The translations under genes and the position numbers were made by a program. This document shows, piece by piece, positions 1 through 9,247 of a DNA stretch of 64,000 bases. How positions within the stretch are numbered: the first letter of the stretch is position 1; each line of letters starts with the position of its first letter. Source of the DNA: Torymus aiolomorphi (taxonomy: Eukaryota > Arthropoda > Insecta > Hymenoptera > Torymidae); the NCBI GenBank assembly GCA_036365515.1, contig CM070873.1, positions 178,946,104-179,010,103 of the forward strand. The letters are read 5' to 3'. The notes below the pieces were generated by a model. It was not told where the DNA came from, did no database searches, and worked only from the letters and a program-made list of their open reading frames with translations.

Positions 1-244
1 TCTCTCCCCCCCATGATCAAGAATCAAGCGCAGTAGCGCCGCACTTCGTACGCCGTTAGTACTGAAATATAACTATATTCTGATACGATTTGACATCAAC
101 TACAGCCAGGCTGTCTTTCCCCCAGGCTGCGAAAAATTTTCACTAGAGGCTGAAGGAAAAAAATATTTTGATTTCGCGGCGACAAAAACTTTATAGCTTG
201 ATAGCTTCAATACGAAAGCATCTTTCACGAAGAAACTTCACAAG
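1..244. other. Left edge, no gene recognised
   Basis: No convincing gene, RNA or repeat is seen here. The short open frame beginning near 168 runs into the inverted-repeat element at 247 and has the low-complexity Lys/Ser/Phe composition expected of AT-rich noncoding DNA. Confidence 0.5.
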
Positions 245-246
245 TA

Positions 247-1230
247 CACGGAAAAAAATAAACAGTAGGTCTTACTGTTTCGCACAAGTAAAATCTACTT
301 TCTTAAGAAAAAGTAAAAATTGCTTTATAAAATCAGTAAAATCAACATTTCATACAGTAAAAACTACAGTTTATTTGAAAAGTAGAATCTACTTTTTAAA
401 AAAGTAGAATATACTTTTTAAAAAAATAGAATCTACTTTTTAAAAAAGGAGAATCTACTGTTAAGATGAATTAAGTTCTAGATGCTCATTGTTAATGAAT
501 TTGCAATGGTTTTATAAAAAATTATAAATAAATAAAAATTATAAAAAATTACATGCTAACACATACTGCGTGAATATGAAATGTTTTTATTGGTACATGA
601 GCAAATCTTTGAAACCGTCACAGTTTTTGTGTCACAGAACTCGAAAAAAATTTTTTTTGGAGCACATCTTTCGGACAAGTTTTTTCTCAATCTCTATACC
701 ATATATTATAAGAAAAAATAGTTGAACAAGCGAAAGCGGGTTTGTGACAAAGTTTTAAATGCATATGAATTTTTGTTTGGGAATTTAACATGGGAAAAAT
801 TGACGAAAAGTGGTCATTGATGAATAACCAATAACAAGCTATTCAGTAAGCCAAACCAAATTCCACAAAGAAGCGATTCAAGTTGAACAATAGAGCTTTA
901 ATTTAAGTTGTGAATCGCTAAAATCGATCGATTCTGTGCAAAACTATGTGAAATTGAAAATGGCGAAAAATGACAAAAATTTGGAAAATTACGCGGACTT
1001 AGAAAAAATCGCTCATTCCGAAATTCCATTTTAGAAAAAGTAGAAACTACTTTTCAGAAAAAGTAGAAACTAATTTTTACTCCAGAAAGCAGATATTATT
1101 TTACCGAAAAGTAAATTCTACTTTACTATAAAGCTGTTTCTACTGATACTTATGAAAGTAAAATTAACTTGCCATTTTACAGTAAAATTTACTGTCTAAA
1201 AAGTAGAATTTACTGTTTATTTTTTCCCTG
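247..1230. mobile_element. Non-autonomous TIR element with TA target duplication
   Basis: This 984-bp element begins CACGGAAAAAAATAAACAG and ends with the near-perfect inverse CTGTTTATTTTTTCCCTG. A TA dinucleotide lies directly outside each end (245-246 and 1231-1232), as expected of a TA target-site duplication. Both subterminal zones (about 280-470 and 1,020-1,220) are packed with the self-complementary motif AGTAGAwTCTACT, joined by A/T runs, so each end can fold on itself. There is no transposase ORF; the open frame at 168-407 is low complexity. It is therefore probably a MITE-like derivative moved in trans. The superfamily is not assigned: a TA duplication suits Tc1/mariner-like elements, but the TIR is not one I recognise. 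Confidence 0.75.
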
Positions 1231-1397
1231 TAGAATGTAAATGAAAAATGCTTTCTAATTGAGTACCTCATGCGCGGTATCTCCGTATATAAAAAATGAT
1301 AAGGTAAATATGACAAAAAAAAGTAGGGTTAGAATATCACACTAAAGAATAAAGGGTGCGCCGACGCCCCGCTTGCTCGTCTGTCACTTCGTTCCTT

Positions 1398-1895
1398 ATA
1401 CTTGCCAAGCAGGGCGCTGCCGCGCCCTTTGATAATGAAATAAAAGAAACTGAGTCAAAATTGAGTTTAGCAGGGAGAATTACTATATATGGAGACTCAA
1501 ATTGTATTGATGATAGTCATTTCCAGAAATTTTTTATCACCATCCAAATTTTTATAAATTTTATTATTGGTGGTATAGCATGCTTCTGGATGTTCGATGC
1601 AATTTTGGAATATACTACTACTGGACGAATTCCATCAGTCTTTATAGAGGAAGAAAATAGGATTAAAAACAAAAAAAAATATTATGGCATTAGGCGCAAC
1701 AGCCCTTCCCAGACGCATGGAAGATAGTCACCTCAACCGTCATAGTAAAGTGTTAGAACCACCAGGTTCAGACAAGGTTTATTGAATACTCCCTTTGTGT
1801 ACAATTTCAACTTTGGCCACACCAGAACCAGTTAACGAAACTGCACCAGTGTAAATATATTATTTAAATAATCAAAGATCTCAGGAAGTTGACTG
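1398..1895 (+). pseudogene. Site-1 protease (MBTPS1)-like C-terminal fragment, broken
   Basis: The translation contains GRITIYGDSNCIDDSHFQK, then CFWMFDAILEYTT, then after a frame change MEDSHLNRHSKVLE and, further on, EPVNETAP. In order, these resemble the luminal region after the catalytic domain of membrane-bound transcription factor site-1 protease, the Golgi subtilase that cleaves SREBP and ATF6. A stretch of about 45 bp between the first two blocks (about 1,531-1,580) breaks the similarity and lacks an obvious GT donor. The frame changes in an A-rich run near 1,670. Stops follow at about 1,783 and 1,852. No catalytic Ser/His/Asp region is present in the window. It is most likely a decayed gene fragment; a real exon with assembly errors is the alternative. 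The assignment rests on motif memory, not alignment. Confidence 0.6.
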
Positions 1896-2828
1896 ATTAA
1901 AATAATTTTTATCTTTGAGCATCAACGGGGAAAATCAATTTTTTTAGATAAGTATATTAAATGGCTAAATGTTAAAGGCTAAAATTATTTTAAAACATAA
2001 AAGAATTGATACTTTGTGAGAATTTTTTATTATTTTTTACAGATATATATCTACAAGAAGATTTTTTTTGAATCATTAAAAGCTCACTAGTGTATTGGAA
2101 AAAGAATCTATAAAAAAATCTTTGAATAAATATCAATGGGCAATATCGATCATGTATCTTATAATATTATTAAATAATGTGGGATGATAATATGCATTTT
2201 TTTTTTGCTAAGCTTTCTTTATTGCAAAGTCTTGTGTCAAGTGAAGTAAATCTGTGAGCTTTTCTGTCAACGGAATATAGTGCAGTTCATCTTTGTTTTT
2301 TACTTAAAGTAATAGTAATATTTGATTTTATCACGCTAATTTTGATTTCATGCTGATGCTGTTTGCCCATATGGAGGAAATGGAAAAAATTTGGATTTCA
2401 TGCTAATGCTGTTTGTCCATATGGAAGAAATGGAAATCTACAAGCGACGTACAAGAAAATAACTTAGAAATATCCTGATTTGATTCTCCAATATGTAACA
2501 AGATCTAATAGATTCTCAAAATGTGAGAAGAGCTATTAGAAAGCAACAACTAAGATGTTTTAGACAGTATTATACAGAAAGTAAGAAATAAAAAGTATTA
2601 TGAAAATGGTAGAATTTGAATTAGAATACAAGTTTTGGAAAGTTATAAGTTTTCAAAATAAAAAAAGGAAATATAAAGCTGTTGAAGTTTTTTGAAGACT
2701 TATGGAACAAACTCAGCCTGTACTTTTCTTGAGGGATTTTGAAAACTCACTGATAACACAAATAGTGTAGTGACCTGCCCGATACAAATATATTATTGTG
2801 TTCATAAATATAATATAATTAAAGTGAA
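1896..2828. other. AT-rich stretch with short decayed coding-like patches
   Basis: No intact ORF is seen. A 50-bp direct duplication lies at about 2,344-2,433 (GATTTCATGCTrATGCTG repeated). Around 2,400-2,700 short peptide-like runs in changing frames look like eroded coding sequence, possibly the upstream part of the decayed gene at 2,829, but no family is recognised. Confidence 0.35.
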
Positions 2829-3480
2829 GTGTCAGTGCGAGTTCCCAGATATAATAAAATGTTGTGTGTAATAAATAAATTATTTTTATTTTATACAAGA
2901 TCGGAGTTGCTAAAAAACATGGAATTCCATGAAAATTTCAATGGTGGCAGGCAGTTATCAATGATTCCATTACCACTTGATGGTAGAGCAAACTCAATTC
3001 TGGCAGTTTTAACATCAGATTGTACATTAAATTAAAAAAATTCATAATTTTAGCTACATCTAATATTGAAAATTGTTGTGAATTAGAAAATAGAATGAAA
3101 AAAGTTATTATTTCCCAAAAAGGCCATTATGTATATATTAGTAAACATAGCTTTTTAGATATTATTCTTTTGGACACAATACTAAAAGTAAAACTTAGGT
3201 CGAGTACGGAAAAATCAAGAGAACAGAAAAGAATACATACTCAAAAACTTGTGTATTATTGTCCATGCTTTTTCAGTAATCGAAAAAACAAGCAGCAATG
3301 GTTACTCGTAAAATATTTGCAGCTGGGACTTACTCTAACCAAATGCCTGCGTTAAGAGCTTTTTGGATTTGGTAAAATTAAAGAACAAAAAACTATTTGT
3401 ATCAGCTGCTGTTATGAAAATGGTAGTTGGCATGAGAACTCAACTTCTTCGTCAACTTTTAGATTCAAGCCTTGTAAAAG
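2829..3480 (+). pseudogene. Decayed protein-coding fragment, family not recognised
   Basis: Two consecutive frames give protein-like sequence: one at 2,829-3,035 includes MEFHENFNGGRQLSMIPLPL, the next at 3,020-3,355 includes KVIISQKGHYVYISKHS and KLVYYCPCFFSNRKNK. After the stop at 3,353-3,355 another frame reads MRTQLLRQLLDSSLVKARV near 3,430-3,490. Composition is less A/T-biased in amino-acid choice than neighbouring noise, and the pieces run in one direction over about 650 bp, as expected of one ancestral protein broken by frameshifts. I do not recognise the family. The lack of visible introns would fit a processed copy, but I see no poly(A) tail. It could also be an old transposon-captured exon. 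Confidence 0.45.
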
Positions 3481-3619
3481 CTAGAGTGTAGAATGATATT
3501 TTGTTTATAACTATAAATAAATCTTGAAAATAGATCCATGGCTTGTGTAACATTGAGGCTGATCATTATCTTGTAAATATTGATAGAATCACTGCTCACA
3601 CAAATTATATATTCTTAAC

Positions 3620-3717
3620 CCCTGGTAGAAAATTAACCATAAGTTGGCCAGAATATGCTTAACCAGCATATGGCTTAGCCATATTCTGGCCAACTTATGA
3701 TTAATTTTCTACCAGGG
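3620..3717. mobile_element. 98-bp hairpin MITE
   Basis: The sequence is a nearly complete palindrome. The left half starts CCCTGGTAGAAAATTAACCA and the right half is its inverse, ending TTTTCTACCAGGG, with a loop near 3,665. No coding capacity exists. Such perfect short foldbacks are typical end-stage MITEs. No target duplication is certain. Confidence 0.7.
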
Positions 3718-4109
3718 ACATATAAAATATAATTGAATATATGTCATATTTCATTAATCAAATTAAAACTATTTATAAAAAAGACAAATGTAATTGAAAA
3801 TAATCTCTATATTTATTATTAATAAAATTTCATATTATATATTTTGAATTACAAAAGTTAAAAGTACATAAAAAAATATTTTTTTTACAAAAGTAAAAAC
3901 TTAGGCAAGAATAAGTTTGGTTTAGTATTTCATATATGTACTAAATTCCTTACTAACAAACACCTTAACTATTGCCAACTAGGTCTATAAAAATTTTTTC
4001 AAAAATTTTGTATGAAAACAAATGATTTCTTAACAATAATTATTATGAAAGATCTACAGAATCTATGAAAAATTTTCCTTCAAAAAGAAAGCATTAACAT
4101 CTTTTTCTC
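3718..4109. other. AT-rich spacer, nothing recognised
   Basis: This is A/T-rich sequence with oligo-A and oligo-T runs. I see no ORF, RNA gene or clear repeat here before palindrome P1 begins. Confidence 0.4.
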
Positions 4110-4231
4110 TAAAATATATTTAATTTATTTGTTTATCATTTATCTAAAATTAATTTGTAGAAATCAGAAAACTTTCTACGAAAGTATCAAATAAGGCAAG
4201 TATAAGTTTTACCAGGAATCTATAAGAATTA

Positions 4232-4449
4232 ATAGTACATTTCGATACTAGTGCGAGGATTTGATTTTCCCCTCGTGTGACTGTTTGCACCCGAGCGAAG
4301 CGAGGGTGAAAAGGTCACACGAGGAGAAAATCAACTTCTCACACAAGTGTCGAACCGTATTTTTTGACACGACGTGCGAGAAGTGAGATTTTTGCACGCA
4401 TGGTTTAACGCATCGTGCGAGAAATCAAATTTCTCGCACTGAGTTTCAA
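4232..4449. mobile_element. Hairpin MITE with GAGCGAAGCGAG loop, one arm only
   Basis: The segment 4,243-4,352 folds into a long hairpin (stem strand CGATACTAGTGCGAGGATT and its imperfect inverse) with a loop CCGAGCGAAGCGAGGG. A second small palindrome, GTGCGAGAAAT-CAA-ATTTCTCGCAC, lies at about 4,413-4,439. The matching places in the other arm (about 9,405) and in P2 (about 25,288) read straight through without this segment, giving an empty site. It is therefore a discrete insertion of about 218 bp. Confidence 0.65.
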
Positions 4450-4496
4450 AAAAGAATTATTTTCATATGACTTTACAACTTCCCTGCCTTTCTCCC

Positions 4497-4498
<2 letters not shown>

Positions 4499-4534
<36 letters not shown>

Positions 4535-4583
4535 TCTCTCTCTCGCTCCCCTCTCTTTCCCTTCCTCTCCCTCTTTCTCTCCC
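4499..4583. repeat. (CT)n microsatellite
   Basis: This is a CT dinucleotide run with C-rich interruptions. It is the P1-module copy of the GA/CT blocks also found near 6,120, 8,310, 9,330, 15,935 and 25,330. Serine/leucine open frames across it are artefacts. Confidence 0.9.
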
Positions 4584-4812
4584 TCAACATGTGTCAAACT
4601 CTGTACTAAGAACTTTAATGTGGGCCTAAATATTTTTTTAAAACAATCAGAAAATAAATAGTATTGTTAATAAAACTTTCTACAAAAGTATAAACTAATG
4701 CAAGTACAAGTTTTCTCTGTATAATTAATACTTTTACTCTTAAAAAGTTGTGAAATCTCTCTAAAAGAATTTTTTAACAAAAGTAAAAACTTAAACAATT
4801 ATACACAATGTA

Positions 4813-6106
4813 CGAGGGTCATTTGACAAGTACCTAGCCTCACCGCCAGATGGTGCCACTATCGCACCAGAAATACACTACAGTGCAGTATCTTCCTGTA
4901 AACGGTTACAGACGAAATTTCAGCCGGATCGGAGTTGTAGTTTATTTTTGAGAGCGTGTGAAAGCAAATGTGTCCGTTGATTTTTAAAAAAATGGAGAAA
5001 GAACAATATCGGTAGGTGATTCGATTCTTGTTTTTGGAAGGGAAATCGCGCAGTGAAATTAAAGAACGCTTGGATGCAGTGTATGGGGATGATTCTCCTT
5101 CGATGGCGACCATTAAATTTTGGTATAACGAGTTTCAACGTGGTCGTACGTCGGTTTTTGATGATCCACGCCCAGGTGCTCCGAAAACAGCCACTACGGA
5201 GGAGAACGTGACAAAAATACACGATATCGTTTTGTCAGACCGCCGATTAAAGGTGCACGAGATAGCTGCGATAGTAGGCATCTCAAAAGAACGCGTGTGG
5301 CATATCCTACATGAGATTTTAGGCATGAGGAAGCTGTCAGCAAGGTGGATGCCGCGTTTGCTGACTGCAGACAACAAGCGCATCCGTGTGACCAGTTCAG
5401 AGCAGTGTTTGGAGCTGTTTAATCGCAATCCAAAAGAGTTTTTGCGTCGTTACGTGACCGTCGACGAAACATGGATTCACTACTACACTCCAGAGACCAA
5501 GGAGCAGTCAAAACAGTGGACCTTACCCGGTGAACCTGCTCCGAAGAAGGCGAAGACGGTCCCGTCGGCCGGAAAGGTGATGGCCACTGTTTTCTAGGAT
5601 TCTCAAGGTGTGATTTTTATTGACTATCTGGAGAAGGGCAAAACGGTCACAGGACAGTACTACGCCGAACTATTGAGCCGATTTGACGCCGTGTTAGAAG
5701 AAAAACGGCCCCATTTGTCTAAAAAGAAAGTGCTTTTCCACCACGATAATGCACCGGCTCACACTTCTGCACTCGCCACGGCTAAATTGGTCGAATTACG
5801 CTACGAACTGCTGCCCCATCCACCGTATTCTCCAGATTTGGCTCCGTGCGACTTTTTTTTGTTTCCGAACCTAAAAAATTCGCTCGCCGGGAAGAGATTC
5901 CACTCCAATAACGAAATAATCGCCGCCACGGAGGCCTATTTTGCAAACCAAGAGAAAACATTTTTTTCAACGGGGTTAAAAAAATTGAAACACCGCTGGA
6001 CCAAGTGTATTCAACTAAAAGGAGACGACATTGAAAAATAAATTTTATTTTTTGTAAAATTTTGGTGTTTTCATTTGTAGGCTAGGTACTTATCAAATGA
6101 CCCTCG
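4813..6106 (+). mobile_element. mariner (Tc1/mariner) element with TA duplication
   Basis: This 1,294-bp element has terminal inverted repeats of about 28 bp starting CGAGGGTCATTTGACAAGTA on the left, with one mismatch to the inverted right end. TA flanks both ends (4811-4812 and 6107-6108). The other P1 arm (about 8,475) has the same flank joined through a single TA, an exact empty site. Size, TA target and transposase content are typical of mariner. It carries one transposase gene with in-frame stops (next entry), so this copy is dead but could be a substrate in trans. Confidence 0.95.
4992..6041 (+). pseudogene. mariner transposase, two in-frame stops
   Basis: The ATG at 4,992 opens a 349-codon frame, close to the usual 345 or so for mariner. 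TAG codons at 5,013-5,015 and 5,595-5,597 interrupt it; there is no frameshift. The N-terminal part holds the helix-turn-helix DNA-binding region (SRSEIKERLDAVYG, then VHEIAAIVGISKERVWHIL). The catalytic triad is all present: Asp158 in TVDETWIHYY, Asp252 in HHDNAPAH, and Asp287 in SPDLAPCDFF. The 34 residues between the last two give the D,D34D signature that separates mariner from Tc1 (D34E). The stop at 5,595 lies between the first two catalytic residues, so no full enzyme can be made. The product would cut and paste at TA sites. Confidence 0.93.
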
Positions 6107-6108
6107 TA

Positions 6109-7220
6109 ATTATCACCCCTCCCTCTCCACCTCTCTCTCTCGATCGCTTGCTCCCACGATCTCACTCTCTCTCAACATATGTCACACTCTGATCCAAGAA
6201 CTTTAATGAGAACCTAAATATTTTTTTCAAACAATCAACACGTTTTTTAAAATCTAATTTTTTAAGTACGTTCTATAACAACATAATTTGTCTAGTCCTT
6301 TTAATTCTTCTACTCTCTTCTATTCAATAAGTACTCTTTACAAATGGTAATAATTTTTTTCAAGACTGTACAAAGAAGAATATTGCTAGAATATAAAACT
6401 TTCTACGAAAGTATAAAATAAGGCAAGTATAGACGTTTTTTCTGGATAATCTATAAAAAACAACACAATTTGTCTAGTCCTTTTATGTCTTCGAATCTCA
6501 TCTATTCAATAAGCACTCTCTACAGATGGTAATAATTTTTTTCGTGACTGTACAAATAATCTATAAAATAATAATATTTATGATTTTGTAAAAGAAATCA
6601 AATAAATACGAATGAAAAAGTCTTTTAATTCTTTGAGTCATTGTATGCTGAACAAATTATATGTAAGTAAGTACATTCAAATTGTTCACTGCAAATCAAA
6701 CAAACGAAAGTTGGGAAATCAATTATCGATAGTCAAGTAATGCAAACAACTCTCGGAAACTACTGTAGGACTGTTCTCAGAAATGTATTCAAATTTGTTC
6801 ATCTTGGGAGATCGGAGGACCACCCATGCTAGAGCAGCTCTAGACTTCTCTTTTCCTCCCAAGGTGCGTAATATTATAGAAAGTTCAAAATTGAGAAAGA
6901 ATAATGAAAAATAGTGATGTGTTGGTAACTATGCAATTTTTTTTATATAGGCTTTGACTTTTCGTAAATATCTGAAAAATTCTTATGAATTTTAGAAATA
7001 AAGAAAAGGCATTATAGTTATATAATTAAAATAATTTTCACCCACACGGGCTTAAAGTGCGTAGGTTCTATAAAGTTTTGTAAGAGTATGTGAGCTATTG
7101 GACCTCTTGGGCAGTAAGTAGTATTTTATGACCGCTGGCTGAATAATTTTGAAGTTACAACGTGGGCGTAAAATGTAATTTTACACGCTAGATACGAAAA
7201 GTTCTATTATGTCAGTCAAG
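6109..7220. repeat. P1 left arm, module mosaic
   Basis: No gene is present. The stretch holds a CT-rich block (6,115-6,175), the CTCTG...AAGAACTTTAA module (about 6,185-6,210), the CTTTCTACGAAAG module (about 6,402), and a region (6,640-7,220) that recurs diverged near 16,100-16,770 and 17,930-18,560. One recognisable shared piece contains GTGCGTAGGTTCTATAAAGT. Confidence 0.6.
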
Positions 7221-7224
7221 TTAA

Positions 7225-7601
7225 AAGGGTGTGGTACTCATGTACTCTATTTTACCGGCTGAACACGGTAAATTCTATATTATTAAAATAAATATATCGA
7301 ATTACGTCTTATAAAGAGATAGTTGCCCTGCGCAATGTAATAATCTACCAGCCTACGCAGTTTTGAGCTCAAATGTTAACGGCACCCTAAAAAATTTTGC
7401 GAAAAAAATAACCGAAATTTCGTTCGCAAAATTTTTTAGGGTGTCCTTGATATTTGGGCTCAAAACTGCGCAGGCTGGTAGATTATTACATTGCACAGGG
7501 CAACTATCTCTTTATAAGATGTAATTCGATATATTTATTTTAATAATATAGAATTTACCGAGTTCTACCGGTAAAATAGAGTGCATGAGTACCACACCCC
7601 C
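7225..7601. mobile_element. TTAA-flanked palindromic MITE at P1 centre
   Basis: TTAA stands at 7,221-7,224 and 7,602-7,605. Between them lies a 377-bp near-palindrome whose ends are AAGGGTGTGGTACTC and the inverse of GGGGGTGTGGTACTC. Related module copies near 16,150, 16,580, 18,105 and 18,530 read AAGTTAACTTATGG with a single TTAA, which is the empty site. TTAA duplication is characteristic of piggyBac-type transposition. The ends are not ones I know, and no transposase is inside. Confidence 0.75.
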
Positions 7602-7605
7602 TTAA

Positions 7606-8943
7606 CTTATGGCCCGTACTTGACTACAATAAATTGATTTCAGTACTTTCTTGTGTTTAATTTGTATAGCTCAGAAAGATGAACAAATTTGAATACATTT
7701 CTGAGAACAGTCCTACAGTAGTTTCCGGGAGTTGTTTGCATTACTTGACTATCGATAATTCATTTCACAACTTTCGTTTGTTGGATTTGCAGTGAACAAT
7801 TTGAATGTACTTACTTACATATAATTTCTTCAGCATACAATGACTCAAAGAATTAAAAGACTTTTTCATTCGTATTTATTTGATTTCTTTTACAAAATCA
7901 TAAATATTATTATTTTATAGATTATTTGTACAGTCACGAAAAAAATTATTACCATTTGTAGAGAGTGCTTATTGAATAGATGAGATTCGAAGACATAAAA
8001 GGACTAGACAAATTGTGTTGTTTTTTATAGATTATCCAGGAAAACGTCTATTCTTGCCTTATTTTATACTTTCGTAGAAAGTTTTATATTCTAGCAATAT
8101 TATTCTAGTCTTGAAAAAAATTATTACAATTTGTAAAGAGTACTTATTGAATAGAAGAGAGTAGAAGAATTAAAAGGACTAGACAAATTATGTTGTTATA
8201 GAACGTACTTAAAAAATTAGTTTTTTAAAAACGTGTTGATTGTTTAAAAAAAATATTTAAGCTCTCATTAAAGTTTGTTGGTACTCAGTTTCACAGATGT
8301 TGAGAGAGAGGGAGAGAGAGGTTAATAATACTATTTGTTTTACTGATTGTTTTAAAAAAATATTTAGGTTCTCATTAAAGTTCTTGGATCAGAGTGTGAC
8401 ATATGTTGAGGGAGAGTGAAATCGTGGGAGCAAGCGATCGAGAGAGAAAGGGGGGAGAGGGAGGGGTGATAATTACATTGTGTATAATTGTTTAAGTTTT
8501 TACTTTTGTTAAAAAATTCTTTTAGAGAGATTTCACAACTTTTTAAGAGTAAAAGTATTAATTATACAGAGAAAACTTGTACTTGCATTAGTTTATACTT
8601 TTGTAGAAAGTTTTATTAACAATACTATTGGTTTTACTGATTGTTTTAAAAAAATATTTAGGCCCACATTAAAGTTCTTGGATCAGAGTGTGACATATGT
8701 TGAGGGAGAGTGAGATGGAGGGAGCAAGCGATCGGAGAGAGAGGGGTGGGAGAGGGAGAGGTGATAATTACATTGTGTATAATTTTTTAAGTTTTTACTT
8801 TTGTTAAAAAATTCTTTTAGAGAGATTTCACAACTTTTTAAGAGTAAAAGTATAAATTATACAGTGAAAACTCGTACTTGCATTAGTTTATACTTTTCTA
8901 GAAAGTTTTATTAACAATACTATTTGTTTTAATGATTGTTTTA
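7606..8943. repeat. P1 right arm, module mosaic
   Basis: This is the inverted counterpart of the left arm and has no gene. The GA-rich module plus AAGTTCTTGGATCAGAGTGT plus the CTTTCTACGAAAG-related block occurs in two tandem versions (about 8,340-8,630 and 8,640-8,930), a local duplication of about 300 bp. The empty mariner site is at about 8,475. Confidence 0.65.
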
Positions 8944-9077
8944 AAATAGTATATTACGATACGTGTGACTAAAGTGGCTCTTTTTGGCACGGCGTGAGGT
9001 TAGTGCCCGAGCGCAGCGAGGGCGCTAAACGCCGTGCAATAAAGAGCCACTAAGTCACGAGTATCGTATACTATTTT
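8944..9077. mobile_element. Hairpin MITE, loop GAGCGCAGCGAG
   Basis: This is an imperfect hairpin. The left strand AGTATATTACGATACGTGTG pairs with the right strand CGAGTATCGTATACT, and TGGCTCTTT pairs with AAAGAGCCA. The loop holds GAGCGCAGCGAG at 9,009-9,020. Sister modules (TTGTTTTAAAAAAATATTTAGG near 8,350 and 8,640) lack it, so it is an insertion. Confidence 0.65.
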
Positions 9078-9247
9078 ATAGCACTGCCTGCCCAAAGCCC
9101 GCTGTCACGCCTATCCGTGGCTAAAGTCGTCCTTTTTTGCATTTAGCGTACGAGCGTAGCGAGTGTGATAAACACGGTGCAAAAAAGGACTATTTTAGCC
9201 ACGGATAGGCGTGACTAAAGTGCGGACTTTGGTCACACCGTGCTATA
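9078..9247. mobile_element. Hairpin MITE TATAGCAC, loop GAGCGTAGCGAG
   Basis: The termini are TATAGCAC and GTGCTATA. The stem includes CACGCCTATCCGTGGCTAAA and its inverse, and the loop carries GAGCGTAGCGAG (9,152-9,163). It abuts the preceding hairpin directly. An inverted copy at about 25,450-25,616 forms the other end of palindrome P2, so the P2 boundary falls inside this element. Confidence 0.7.

Noticed and set aside
1356..1397. N-terminal part of the ORF starting MRRRPACSS as part of the protease fragment
   Set aside because: Its codons do not resemble the family; similarity starts only further on.
5135..5428. Minus-strand ORFs within the mariner (also 4,859-5,222 and 5,782-5,970)
   Set aside because: They are antisense shadows of the transposase.
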